A DNA stretch of 64,000 bases from Branchiostoma belcheri (GCF_001625305.1 NW_017804653.1:385446-449445); one strand, 5' to 3'. Counted from the first letter of the stretch, positions 12,801 to 25,600 are shown. The notes: generated by a model from the sequence alone, not told the origin. Program-made: numbers and translations.

Positions 12801-15800
12801 AAATTTCAGGTCATTTGGCTGAATGATGGCGGAGTTGAATCCCTTTGACTGTTTGGCAGGAGGAGGAGAAGGAGAAGAAACACGAGAGAACACAATATAT
12901 TTCATCCATACCATGGTATGGACTGAAATATAACAAAATATTTCATCCATACCATGGTATGGACTGAAATATAACAAATTGAATTGGTGTGGCCTAACAA
13001 AATATTCTCCAATAGCCAACTTTCCACGTGCTCTTTTGCCTTGCATGTTTATCTAATTACTCCGTGAAGGAGGTCAGGACCTCCGGACGGAGTGTTGTGA
13101 TCAGCTGATTTTTCATGTTCGCAGTCAAAACACTGGGTTCTCTTTGTGTAATCGGCACGCAATTTTATACGCCGTCTGCGGGCATGCCCGTGTTGATGCA
13201 CGAATGTGTATTTTTGCCGTTGCTGCTTTCGCGGTCAATGTAATATTGCAGACGCACCCCTACAATTACGAGGCGAATTGGAATGGTCCATAGCAGAAAA
13301 ACGCGTTGTTTGGAATAGCAGTGGGGGGGGTGGAACTTCATGCAGATACGGGGTGGTTTTGATAAGTGGTTCCAGATGTTTTTGCCCATGGTTAAGAGAT
13401 GGCAAGTTTTTTGGGAGATGTTCGCAGCCAAAACGCATTCTTCCGTAAGTCGCATTTCTGTGTAATTTCGCATGTGGTGTGGTATTATGTCCGGGATGAT
13501 GCACGTCTTTTTATTTTTACCGTAGCTGTTTTGATATTGGAGTAAATGCTTATTTTCGAAACATCCCCATGTCGTTAAAAATGTTTTCGTCCGTTTATGT
13601 GACGCGGTCAGGCTGATGGGGACGGAAATGTGGAGTGGTCAGCATTACGAAATGTAAATACCGATGACGTAATCCTATCGATTTCGAACTGGTCGGCTGT
13701 GGCGACCTAGTGGCGGCGTGTATTTAGTCACGTAGCAACTGGCCGGTCGTCCTAGCAACGAGCATGCTGGCCGCTTCTGGCCAATATTTTTGGGTTGGGC
13801 CGCTCCAAAGTGTTAGTGGAGCAGCTCTTTGTAAACATGGACAATATTTTTGAGCAACCCATCAATGTGTTCTGCCTCGTGGTCGGATGTGGTCTGGGGC
13901 TGGTCAACCGCACATACTAGTAGATCGAGTTAATTTTATGATTTGCTAGTTGTAAAGGCGTCTTGTAGTATGAGCCGGTATATAAAGAAGTAGCCTGTGT
14001 TACACAATCATGCTTTCGGCCGGATTGATGTGCAACTGTTACTAATTGCAGGGACTGCGCTAATGCCGACCAGTCGCGCTGTCCTGATACACCGCGAATG
14101 TGCGAGTGTTCCCTGTAGACAGTCCCGGGAGTCATTTTTTTCGCACATTCCAGGAGCCAAACCAAAATACGTTCATGAACCGAGTCCAAAAAACCGAAAC
14201 GTGAAAATCGGATGATCGGATCTGATGTACATTTCTCTTTCTGTAGATTGTACACACAATACACACATCTTTAGATAATCTGGCCATGGCAGGTAAAAAA
14301 AAGTAACCCTGAATCATACTAGATTAGCGTAAATGCATGTTTATGCGTTCAAAACAAGAAAAGAAATTGTTTCCCGGTATTAATCTCTTGAAACACGGCG
14401 CTGAATATTGACGCAAAAATATTTCGGGCATCGCGCGCCCTTCTCCGTTGTTTAGACTGTATGAAAATCCCGCGTCACGTGTCGGCATTTCGCATCTCTG
14501 ATTGGTTGTTGCGTCTTAAGATGACTGAGCCGACGCGCGTTTAAACAATTTTTCTTTGTTCGATTTATCACACTTCACAGAGAATTGTCGCCAATGGCTA
14601 CTTCTTTTTGTTGCAATATATAATACTTCACGGAGAATTGTCACCTATGGCTTCTTGTTCAGTATTGTTATTGTGTACCATGGTATGGATGAAATATATT
14701 GTGTTCTTTCATGTTTCTTCTCCTCCTCCTTCTTCTTCTTCTCCTCCTGCCACACAGTTAAAGGGATTCAACTCCGCCATCATTCAGCCAAATGACTTGA
14801 AATTTGGCATGGAGGTAGAGTGGGCCAATACCCCCAGGCGTTTTTTAAATTTTTTTGATACATGCCTTTGAAAAATTTTTATGAAGTTTTTTGGGGCATT
14901 TTTTGCCAAAAAATGGATTTTTGGATCCTGAGCCCTGGTTTTACAACCAAATGATCTTAAATTCGGTATAAGGGTACCTTGAACATGTGTCTACAGAATA
15001 GCAGTCACATATTTGGCATACACCACTTCCAAATGACTCATTTGGGGGACTTTAATGGCTATTTTCAGCAAAAAAGGGCCAAAAGTGCTATACCCGTTCC
15101 ATGTTCTATCTAAAGAATACCTGTTCCTTCTGCCCTTGGCCATGGAACACATGTTCCATTGCGGGTTACCTGGGGTCACATTGCAAGTAAGTCGTGCGTA
15201 ATGTCCCACACATTCAATTTTATGTGCCTAAGACCTAGAAAATGTATCAAATGTCATCATTGTTAGTATTTGCATACCTGTAATAAGATTAGTAAAGCTT
15301 TCGAGATTCAATGTGCTTGTTCTTGCATCTTTGTTCTCAATTACATAGCTAAAACTATATAATTCATTTATTTGAGAATCTTTGCCAGTTTTACACTGGG
15401 GTCAGTTTGGAATAGTCCACTTTTGCGTGGGAGGGAGATGGACTGAAATATGCTGTATTTGCTCCCAAGCAAATGTCGGCCTCTCTAGTGTATTTTAGCT
15501 TACCTTTCATTATGTCTTGAGTCTGGATGTGTAGAGCATCTGCCACTTTATCCTGTGTCTCTTTTGGGATGTCATTTAACATCTTCCTCTCAGCACTGTC
15601 AATCTTCTCATTTAATACTGAGAGACAATGTTTTATGTCCCCTAGTAGGTTAGGGAGTCGACCTAAAATAGCATGCAACATTGACTTTTTAAAGTTCTGG
15701 GAACTCCCTCAAAGTCTATAAAATGCTATTTGTGTTGTCTATGTGAATTAGCAAATTTACTCAACACTCATATAATTGACACCAAACACTCATAGCACTT

Positions 15801-15986
15801 TAAATTTGTTTATAGGGCAGCTTTTTATCAGAAATTATGATCGTTGACCCAAAAAGGTAATAGTCCCCTATGTCTAGTACAGAATCTGATGTGATGTTAC
15901 TTCTACCAATATTAAATTACTTTACCTGAACCCGCTTGGAGTCTCTCATAACTAGAATCGCTTTTGCTTGGAGTGTTAGTCGACAT
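9852..15986 (-). CDS. Coiled-coil protein related to the NYN nuclease gene at 40 kb, three exons
   Basis: Exon 1 is 15926-15986 (starts MSTNTPSKSDSSYERLQAGS), exon 2 is 15504-15662 and exon 3 is 9852-11308. All junctions are phase 1 and have consensus GT/AG. Exon 2 is charged and helical (ERKMLNDIPKETQDKVADAL). Exon 3 is an almost continuous coiled coil built of a repeated block of roughly 70 residues (EVTRLTQEKEA, DLTGANKGMKDTIDEL, TNKLAMMEG). The segment DSSFTDWVSDP followed by KHEIALNQMGLQEDMVRSLK matches the start of the coiled coil in the gene at 40244-43678, so the two are paralogues. No NYN, zinc-finger, CARD or TRADD-N-like sequence was found here. The last residues may be intronic: a good donor (AATG|GTGAGC, exon end 10025) could splice to a weak terminal exon starting at 9490. 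Function is unknown. Confidence 0.7.
11367..11520 (-). mobile_element. Fragment of the ACCTTCGCCAA element family
   Basis: The sequence from GAGTTCCACAATCTCATACC onward, including TTTGCATGGATAATATCAG and CTCCACCCAATG, matches the 3' part of the complete copy at 36915-38604 in inverted orientation. It breaks off near 11520, where a different repeat begins. Confidence 0.6.
11525..11660 (+). repeat. GC-palindrome repeat, copy 1
   Basis: It holds GAAATGCCATTTTAGAAGG, TTCATTTTTCAAAATTTTCC and then the near-palindrome CCGGGGGAGCATGCCCCCGG followed by ACCCCCCTAGGAACCTC. A second copy with the same order lies at 49070-49200. The family and its function are not recognised. Confidence 0.6.
11772..12994. 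mobile_element. Harbinger-type MITE, interrupted by a nested element
   Basis: The terminal inverted repeats are GGCCACACCAATTCAATTT (left) and AAATTGAATTGGTGTGGCC (right). They are flanked by TAA on both sides, the trinucleotide target duplication of PIF/Harbinger elements. Without the insert at 12106-12973 it is about 355 bp and aligns throughout with the uninterrupted copy at 22479-22850 (in opposite orientation). There is no transposase frame, so it is non-autonomous. Confidence 0.7.
12106..12973 (-). mobile_element. Helentron-like non-autonomous element nested in the MITE
   Basis: Read on the minus strand, it starts with TATATTTCAGTCCATACC inside a palindrome (CCATACCATGGTATGG) that is duplicated once. 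It ends with ATGGACTGAAATATGC, a hairpin TTTGCTgccAAGCAAA and GGCCTGTCTAGT. The uninterrupted MITE at 22479-22850 supplies the empty site: the insertion falls between two T residues (AATTTGT|TGGTT on the element strand) with no duplication. T|T insertion, asymmetric terminal inverted repeats and a 3' hairpin are the marks of Helentron/Helitron2 derivatives. A related, inverted, 5'-truncated copy lies at 14678-15492. Confidence 0.65.
13040..14600. repeat. CpG-rich repeat region in the coiled-coil gene intron
   Basis: The sequence is richer in CG dinucleotides than its surroundings. Two diverged direct repeats begin at about 13109 and 13418, each with GTTCGCAGnCAAAAC, a TGTGTAAT-like segment and then TGATGCACG with a T-rich stretch. 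A third relative lies at 29140-29250. It may be part of a retroelement 5' region or a decayed DNA transposon; no coding frame with a recognisable domain was found. Confidence 0.4.
14678..15492 (+). mobile_element. Second copy of the Helentron-like element, inverted relative to the first
   Basis: It runs from TACCATGGTATGGATGAAAT through a TTCTTCTCCTCC tract and AAAGGGATTCAACTCCGCC to ATGGACTGAAATATGC, then the hairpin TTTGCTcccAAGCAAA and GGCCTCTCTAGT. It matches the element at 12106-12973 on the opposite strand over nearly its whole length. The two copies could therefore form a stem-loop in the intron transcript. Confidence 0.65.
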
Positions 15987-17485
15987 GACCAAAGTTCAAC
16001 GTAGCACATCTGACCCCTGAATTCAACCTGTAACAAAAAAGAAATGATGCAAAAAATTGACCAAAAGCACTAGCACAAGTTATAGGACAGTAGAAAATCA
16101 GAAGGTCTAATCCGTTGAAATAGAGGAGGAGGGCTCGTGGAACGTAGCCAAAAGACCCTCCCTCAAAAAAATAACACGTTTTCGTCCGGTACATGAATAC
16201 AATGCAAATGGTCAGCGCCGAAAATGCAAGTAATTAAAAAAGGTGTTCGCTTGTTAAAAGAGGTCCGTGCCCGTACAAATTATTTGAATGTGTCAGTAAC
16301 TGCTTTCACACAATGACGTTGTCAGTAATGTAATTGAGAACCACAACAGTTGACGTTACTGTAATATACTGAACTTTATGGGAAAAGATAGTATTACACT
16401 AGTTGTCAACTAGAAAATGGCGGCACGTGAAACACGGAAGGCTGGGATAAAAAGATTTTCCTCTTAAGAAAGTTAAGACGTCAACTAGAGACGTTGAAAA
16501 TCAACCCTTCAACTCCAGAAAGCTTACCAAAGCAAGGATTTACCTCGTCAGGAATATACTCTCGGTGTGCTTAGAAAAGAAAAGAAAAACTACACTGCTG
16601 TCTCTGGTAACCTCATGTGGTAACATTCACATTCACCTGTCGGTGATAAGGTTGTAGGTGTATGCTTCCACCACACCTTTACGTCATAAGTAGTTCTTAC
16701 ACCTGCTTACACATACATGCTAAGTCCTTTTAAGGACTCATTTTTGCACTATACCAGACACAAGACGATATGTGCTCAACGAAAATTGCGATGCCTTATT
16801 CTGGTGGTGCATTTACTAGAAGTACGGTAAGTTAGTCGGGTTTATGTCAATCCGCTGGTGCGTAAGGCTAATACCAAGGACTTGTGTTAAGGGGTCCTAC
16901 TTCAGTCTCCGGGTCGGGTGTCGTATGCCCTTAACTACATTGTTGTGTGTACGTAAGTTTCACATCCGCCAGAAGATTAGCTGTAGGGTCATACATGTAC
17001 AGGGAGAAACTGTTTGTACTGAGCTGTGTGTGACGCGATCTCAACAGTTTTGTCAGTTCTTTTTTATAGTTTACATGTACCTTACATAATGGCAAACTCG
17101 TTCTGCATGCATGACATTGTATAGTGTTACACCGTGTTTACCGTCCGACAGGACTACACAAAGCGTTACCCACGCCGTCACTGCAATGTCACCCAATGAA
17201 GCGTTCATTTTATAGTTATCGGTATGGTTGTGTCACATTGAACAGCAAATGTTGCACCCCAAACGGGTCTTTTCCCCCTTGAGAACTGTAAACTCCTAGC
17301 CTCATTGGGGATAGTCGACGTATACGTAGTTTCATTGCAATGGGCCGGAAAAGGGGAGCTCATTTTATCAGGAAACGTGCTTTCGACACAATTACTAGTA
17401 ATTTAGCCACCGTGCATCGATTATTTTCAATCTGACACATCTAAGTTTATCCTTTGCAGGGTCCTGTTTTCCTAGACCTTTCAAG
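15987..17485. promoter_or_regulatory. Divergent intergenic region between the coiled-coil and channel genes
   Basis: About 1.5 kb separate two divergent start codons. A candidate 5' UTR splice acceptor, TTTGCAG|GGTCCTG, lies at 17454-17460, 26 bases upstream of the channel gene's ATG. No TATA box or repeat was identified with confidence. The arrangement suggests shared or closely spaced promoters; this is inference. Confidence 0.35.
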
Positions 17486-18815
17486 ATGTCGCTGAACTTC
17501 ATAAGTGGCCTGCTACATCCGACGGACCCTGCCCGACTTCATGCAGAGCTATGGGTGGACTATGCCGCCAAGGTCATGTCCTGCTATCTGCCCATTGTAT
17601 TGGGGACTGTAGTGATGGCGCGAGATCTCTTTGGTAATGCTTGGTTGCACTTTAACTATTTTTTGGCCACATGAACACTTTCAAATGGATGCTTTTACAA
17701 AATACCCTTAGACGTTGACCTCCACCCCAAAAACATGTCAATACCATAATCATAATTCGTATTTTGTAAACCAAAAACCTGAATTATGTGGTACAAAGGG
17801 GAATAAGAAGTGCTTAAATTTGTATAACTGTGCAAGGACAAATTTGTCTTTGGGCCTCAATCTGCACATATATACATGTATGGTGTAATAAGAGGTATTA
17901 ATTGTTTACCTTTTAATTATGCATCAAAAAAGGTTAGAATGGATTTTTTCTTTCTTTTATGCAGGATCATCCATACAATGCTTCTACTTGAACCTTGCTG
18001 ATACTCAACTGACCAGAAATGCAACATCTGCAAATGGTACTAATGATCTACCAAGAATGGTATTTGATAACCTGGGTGCTTACAGTAGGCAACTTGCAGA
18101 ATTTGTCAATGTTTACTGTGAGACAAAGGAATATTTCTCTGGGAATTCCATCTTCAGTTACCGCCTCTTTGCTTTGCTCCTTGGTATACAGGCAGCCATA
18201 TTGTACATTCCAACTTTGGTTTGGAATATAACAACGGCCAGAAAGATTATCTGTAACTTACGCTTCATAGTGCATGACATGGAGATGCTTTACAAATGTT
18301 TCAGGGGAGAATGGCGTATAGAGCGAGGTGAATATAAGCAAAAGGAACTAAGAGCCATTTTGGAAGAGTGGTCTGAAAGAAACAGTTTACACAAAAAATA
18401 TGTCTTCAAGCAAATTGCCTCCATGGCTATTACAATCTTGTTTTTCCTATTGTTCTTCTATTATGAATTTGTCAATATCGCACAGATTTATGGTGAATTT
18501 CCATGTGATGTAAACAAGAAGTTCACAGTAGACTGCACGGTACCATCAGCATCCATATATAGATGTGTTTGGGGTTCAAATATGGCCCTTCTCTGTCTAA
18601 GCTTTGTAATTATGCTTTACAATGCATTTATACAACTTTGTTTCATTGAGGATAGACCTTTCAAGAAGTTAGGCATAAACCTAGAGCATAAGATCTCACC
18701 AAATGATTGTCACATGATGTATGCATTTTTCCAAGCCAATGTTGAAGCTATCGACAAATTCAACTATCTTAAAGTACTTGATAAATGTGGTATATTGCAA
18801 GAAACTACAGTCTGA
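17486..18815 (+). CDS. Pannexin/innexin-family channel protein, two exons
   Basis: Exons 17486-17633 and 17965-18815 join in phase 1 to give 332 residues. There are four hydrophobic segments: about 27-48, 114-137 (with Pro132 and Trp136, as in pannexin/innexin TM2), about 205-228 and about 255-280. The N terminus and the loop between segments 2 and 3 would be cytosolic. The first outer loop has Cys55 (SSIQC) and Cys101 (VYC) plus two N-glycosylation sequons at Asn68 and Asn73. The second outer loop has three cysteines (FPCDV, VDCTV, YRCVW). The family forms gap-junction or large-pore plasma-membrane channels. The insect YYQWV signature is absent, so assignment is to the superfamily rather than to a named member. 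LRRC8 proteins share the fold, but no leucine-rich repeats follow here. The start is chosen as the first ATG after a plausible 5' UTR acceptor. Confidence 0.7.
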
Positions 18816-19646
18816 GTGTGATTTAACACATACATGGAAGTTAACACCTTTGTGAAAATGTATGTTTTTGCTATGTGATGAGATCAAATATAAAAAAAGA
18901 TTGAATCTGCAGCAGAATCTTTAACAATTCTCCTCCTCCTCTTGGGTTTTCTTCCTCATGTTACTATTGGATATAGCTTATAGTATGCCTTGCATACAGA
19001 GTGCATTGTACACTATACAAATATCTATTTGGTTTTCTGAGTGTAATTGTACACAGTTACACTTTTTTGGTGTGGCACATCGAGCACACATAATGTTGGA
19101 TACAGTTCCGACATTCTAAAATAACAAGTTAATTGTATACTAGGCACTCCTTTGTGCATGATGTACAGAATAAGGATTTCACACAATTAAGATGTACAAT
19201 AGTCATGTAAGTCCAGAATTAGATTAAGATAACCAGACTTAAGGACTGAAATATGTATAGTCTATTTTGGGAAACATGACGACATTATAGTTTGATGAAA
19301 GGCTTGTTTTACTAGCACTAATAATGGGCATTTCCATATTTTTTTTCAATTTTATTATTTCCGAGCTACATACACGTGTATGTAAGACAAACGTAACCTT
19401 ACTAGTGTTAACCTTCTTTCTATATGATTTTATAATGTATACACCTCTTGATATTGATAACAGTGAATAAAATGCTCTCAGATTATCATGGTGATGGCTG
19501 TCTTGTATTATTCTGTAATGCACTAAGCCTATCAAACTCAATGAAAATGGGTAAAAATTTCACAATTTGATAATTGGAAGCCACATTTGGAATATTCAGC
19601 AACTAATGTCTTGTTTAGAATGTACATATGTACATGGAATAGTACA
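18816..19646. other. Convergent interval between channel gene and RING gene
   Basis: About 0.8 kb holds the 3' UTRs of two convergent genes. No further coding exon is visible. On the minus strand a possible polyadenylation signal (AATAAA, read as TTTATT on plus) is at 19351-19356 for the RING gene. The rest is unremarkable AT-rich sequence. Confidence 0.5.
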
Positions 19647-22600
19647 TTATTCAAACACCTTGATCTTGCTCTCTATGGGTTTCTTACATACAGGACAGCC
19701 TGCTAACTGTAGCAGACATGTTTCACAGCTGTTATAGTGTCCACAGGGCTGGATAAGATGGGACCTTCTCTTGGTGTGACAGACTGAACACACGTAACGC
19801 TGGTTCTGTAGAGGTGAGGGAGAGAAATAAAAGTGTTAACTGTAACAGAAGACAAATGGAAGACAAATGTGGGGTTATCTACCACATAAGTTGCCAGGGA
19901 AACACTAACAGAGGCCCCCGTTGGGAAACTTATATCGGGGAAACTGAGTGCTCACTAAAAACCAGGTTTCTAGAACATACAGTAGACGACCCAGTTCTGT
20001 TGCATCTGAGGTGTCACAGCACATCCACATAGAATCACCAGGACACACAGTGGATCTGGAGGGGGTTAGAATCTTGGATACCAAACAGGATTACTTCAAG
20101 AGAGGCATAAAAGAGGCCATATACATCAGGGCACTTCAACCATCGCTCAACCGGGACGGGGGGGGGGGGGCGATATCGACTTCAGACAACCTTTGACCCT
20201 TTGCTGACGTCACACGTGGGAAAAATCACGTGTCCACAGCATTTGGGTCAGATAGCTGAGGAAGACTGAGTGATTCAGTTGAAAATTCCGGTGAGTCAAA
20301 TTTATGAGTTGGAGAACAGTTTAACATTTTCCATAGCTACAAATGTAGTTCTAAGGTCATTTTAGCACTGAAAATAAATTTTTTGTTAAGAGTGTACATG
20401 TACTTGTAAGTCTTGTACCTGTAGCCTTCTCAAAACATACATGTACTGCAGCAACTTGCCAGTGAGGCATTGAAACCTAACACGAGATGTAAAGTATGAA
20501 AAACTTACATGTAGCTCCTCCTTCATATCTGTGCACATATCTATGATTGTCTGACACTTCTGTTTTGTGTTCCTGTCCCGGAGATCTGTCTGCTGTTTCT
20601 CCACATACTGTGTGATCAGGGCACATCTGTGGAAAAAAAGCCAGCATCAGTTAGCAGTATCATGTAAAAACATATAAATTACATTCTGTACCTTCTTACT
20701 TGTCTTTCTATTGTAGAATTCCTTCTTAGATATTCCTTAAGTATGCCAAACTTTGACAAAGCCTCATACTCTAAGGGTTTGTACATAACATCACCAAGTT
20801 GTGAAATATTGTCTTTCTCCTTGGTGCTGAACTCACAATTTATCCAACAATTTAACACAATCATCACAAGTCATTGTTGTAGATAAACTATAACTAGTGG
20901 GAGGACTGCTAGAAGAGTGAAACTCAGACTACATGTGTACCTTCCGAAAATAGATTCATGAGCTTGGTAAAGTATAGAATACAGGAGTTTTCTTTTACAC
21001 AAACAAGTTATCTCACCTAAAGTAAAGGACAAGGGGGGGTACAAACTCAGCCACATTTGGGATTGTGTTCTTGCTGCAAAAGCGCCACTTACATCTGCTA
21101 CATATAGCAGAACTCCAGTCAGAAGCTCTGAGAAAGGTGTCTGATAGACATTGAAACATCAGCACTTTAGGTGAGATAACTTGGTTGTGTAAAAGAATAC
21201 TCCTGTAACCTCAGACTACCTTTTCTGCAGCTCCCCTCTGTAGTGCTGTACCTCCTCCACCAGTACATGGTGCTGGGACACCAGGGTGTGAGGGAAGTTT
21301 TCATGTTCCCTCTCCAGGGTATCAAGCCTGGCATTCCTGTCATCCACCGTCTGTCTGTACAGGACTAAATCTTCTTCTAGCTTACGTACATGGAGGTCTT
21401 TCTTGTCAAACTCAGCCTATAAAGATCATCAAAGACATTAAAAAGCCTTTCTTTTAGCAGCTTTTAAAATGCAATATAGCAGAGATTTTGCTACAATAGA
21501 ATAATACATTAAAATGTACCTTGATTAAATGGTATGGAAACTCACAAAGGGCAATGTTCTCATGCATGTACATGTAAGCATCACGAAAAGAACAATTCTA
21601 TGTAACAGTAGTTAGTGGTCATTCCATGTACATGTAAGATACCTTGAATATAAAACATACATGCTAAAGATTGTGCAGTACATACATTGTATGTACTCTT
21701 CAACTAACTATATGTTATATGTCCATACTTCTGTATGTATCTCTATGTATTACTCTTATAAAGTATATATTTCCAATGTTGTTTTACAATGCTTTTTTTC
21801 ATTGATGCAATTTGGGGAGGGAGCTGGTAAAGGTGACCCACCTGTTCTCCCTCCCCTTCCACGCATCTGCTGGAAAATTTTAATAAACTATTAAGTAACT
21901 ATATAGTAACTACATCTATAACTAACCTGGAACTGTGTCTTGAGTTTCTTGACTTCTGCCTGGAACATGTCTTTAAACCTGGTGTAGGCATCGTGGTAGC
22001 TGATCTCCTTGTTCATGACTTCCTTCTCTGCCAGGGACAGCTTTGTTGTGAGTTTGTTCAGTTCTGTCTTGTTCCTCTCTGCTACCTGCTTTACTTGTTT
22101 CTGCAAGACAAATTCAACACTTTTAAAATCATCTGCTTTCTGGCTTAGGCTTTGACAGATATGTTAATCTAGAATAGCTTTAATTTCAAGGCTACACAAA
22201 TCTAGCCTGGGTACCATCCTGATTTTCGTTGCGTAGCGAAAATCTGGATGGTACCCATGCAGGCTAACACAAATCTGATCTTGTGTAAAACTGCCTGGGA
22301 AACCTACATGTAAATCTGATTTTAGATACTAGTATTCTGATAGGATGTTTCATGGAGTCTTCATATTGCAGCAATTGTAAATGGACTCACTAAATCTTTG
22401 ACCAGGTTTCCTTCCTTTCTTGTGTTTAAAACAGTACTCTTCCCCACAAATAAAATCAAAACGCATGAACCAACATAAGGCCACACCAATTTAATTTGTT
22501 GGTTCTCAGATTTTTTTCATAAAAAATATGAAGCGACAGGGCGAAAAAAAATAAAAATAAAAACAGGTCTAGGCATCCTATTATAGCCCCAAATGCTATG

Positions 22601-25600
22601 AAATGAGCCATGAAGTCAACACAAAAGGCTGGGTTCATATTTGAACAATGAATTTTGACCTTTTAGTCAAACCACTGCATTGATAGATGGAAAAACTGGA
22701 ACAACTAGAAAGAAAGGGACTTTCCTCAACTGTTGGGGGTAAAATGTGAGCATTTTTTAGTTGATTCAGAACCAGAATCTTTTTTTTTTTGCAAATCAGA
22801 AAAAAATGAAGAGGCGAATCCGAGAACCAACAAATGAAATTGGTGTGGCCTATGATAAACTTTCATGCTAACATTATGTCACAGCTTATTGCTAAAGATA
22901 ATTTTCAGGAGGCTGGCTAGTGGGAGTATTGCCAGAAGAGTGGTAAAACTATTTTGTGACAGGTTAGTGACAATTATGCCAAACTGTCTCATTTTGCTCA
23001 AGTTTCCAATGTTCATATCAGGAGCTAATAATTATTGGCAGTGTATTTTCTGGCATACTATTGCAACCTTTTGTTTTCTGACCTCTAACTCTATAACCCT
23101 GGCCTGTAGCTGTTCCTCCCTGTCCACACAGTCCTGATGAGTGGCTACAGTGTTGACAGGTCTGCCCTGCTGGTGGGAGGCAGTACAGAACGGAGGGGCA
23201 CGGTGACACTCCTGGAACAACAATGGTAAAACATGTTAGAGGGTCTAGTAAATACAATTATTGTTTAACACTCTTGCAAAAGGTTGGTGGCACTCCAGAC
23301 AAATACAATGGAGCAACATGTTAAGGAACCTACTAGTTTTATATAATTCTTTAACACTATGATCATTGCACAGGGTTGGTGGTACTTCTGACAACACCAT
23401 TGGAACTACATGTTATAGTAAGTACAGGATGCAAAAGACAATTCCTCAACTGGTCTTATATTTGTTGAAAAAAAAATCTTTCAGTGGACACTTCCATTGA
23501 TAGCATCAGGTGGATAGAGTGTGTACTATATATACATGTACCCTCAGCTCTTGTTTTATTCTAGCCCCCTTGTAACAAGGCTAATTTGTTTAACAACTCA
23601 CAGTGTGGTGTGCTATTCCATTAGGAAGTTAGCACATTGAGATATAGTATAATACAAGCAATGGTTATGTGACTCAGATATAACAGATACCTGAAGAGCC
23701 AATCTGTTGAGCACCAGTAGCAGCATGGGATCATTGGATCTTCCACCACTTCTCTTGATGTGAGGCCTTCTGAGTTCTAACAGGGCATGGCACAGTCTCA
23801 CCTCACGGCACATGCACTGGGAAAGATAGGAAGGTACATGGTAAGCAGAACGGCCTCTCAAGATGGCGGCCTATGTATGTACATGTACATTGTACACAGT
23901 CAAACAGCTCTGACAGGGCATGGCACAGCCACAAATTCCTGTACATGTACTAGGATGGGAGGGATGGAGCAAGTTTGTTAGTATAGTCCTAGTTTAAAAG
24001 TATGGTGTTAACACATAACACATAATTTTTGAAGAGCACAAAATCAACACAGTTTTGCACATAAGATCAGCAAGTTGTGAAATATTGGCTATGTCCTTGG
24101 TGCTGAACTCACTATTTCTCCAACAGGACAACCTATAGACTACCCCTACAACTCATAGCTACAGGGTTGAGATTGTATAACTTTACCTTGGCTGTACCCT
24201 GGGCACACAGTCTGCCAAAGTTGTGCACCGTCTCTAGATCTAACATCCAATAGGGGATGTCAATACGACTGCCATGCCAACCTGGGCCCTGGAAATGACA
24301 AACACTTTATGACTGGCTGGATGATGAAAGCAATGAAAGCAGAAAAAGAGGCATATCTTGAACCAATTTTCCTCAAAATCAACAAGTTGTGAAAACCTTC
24401 TTTTCTCCTTGGTGCTGATCTGCCATCACTAAGTTTTATAGCAATATGCAATCATACACATGTACATAGTATGTGTATACCGGTGTACATGACTGTACTA
24501 TAGCGTTATGTTATGGTATCATACAGTACTACAACACTACATTACAGTATATTCAAAGTCTACCTCCAGTTGCTGTGTCTGTATGATGTCAACCCAGGAT
24601 GACCTGAAGTCAGGGTCAGCTGTCTGTACCAGCCTGACAGCATGTTCCAGCGCGTCTCGCTGTTCATCAGACAGCCGCGGACTGTTGATGGCAACTTTCT
24701 TCTTCTTAGTGGCCCTGCTGTCTGCCAGAGCCTCCTCTACAGACACGTGTCGGCCTGACTTCTGTAGGATCTCATACAGGGTCTTGTTACATGATACAAT
24801 CTGGGGATGGAATCATAGAGAAAAGTTTGGAACTACTTGTACAACCTTTACACTGCAGAAGTGATACCTAGCTATAGTGTGAAATAGAACCAGTGAGCAG
24901 GCAATGTACTGTTCATGTACAAAGAGATTTCTTAAGTTAGAAGCCTGACCAATACAATGTAGGTTAAACTCAACATGTTGATTTAACCCTAAACATGTAC
25001 TTGAATCCAGTCATTTTTGTTTGTAAGTATAGGTGTAGAAGACCTTACATAAGTTGCTATTTTTGTTGAGTCAACCTGTGTGATTCCTTTATTATAGACT
25101 TCTACAAAATAATGTTTAACAAAATATCATGACCAAGTACTGTATCATGTACTGTGTTACTCTATCTGTATAGCCTATATACATTGTAACAGTTTGTACA
25201 CATGTGTGTTTTGCTTACATTTCTATTGAGTTCATCCTTGACTTTCTGAAGCTCTCCCAGAGCCATGGTGTTCACTACAGGGAAGGAGGAGTCACCATGT
25301 CTCCTGTAAAATACAGGACAAACACAGTTAAATGCTGAACTTTGTATCAAAACACAAGGATATACAAGGATCAAACTGCCAACGAAAGTAAACGTCCATT
25401 CAAGACAAACACATGTACAAAATTTTCCTAATACTAATAGACACACACACACAAGATAATAACATATACATGTAACACTGCAAACTTACAAACTTGGTAT
25501 CGTTTTTGCATGATGTACATGAGGTTTGAAAGACATCTACACCTTGAATTTGAATTTTGGTGTAGCAGTAGTAGTACAGTTGTATCCAGTCTTAGACTAT

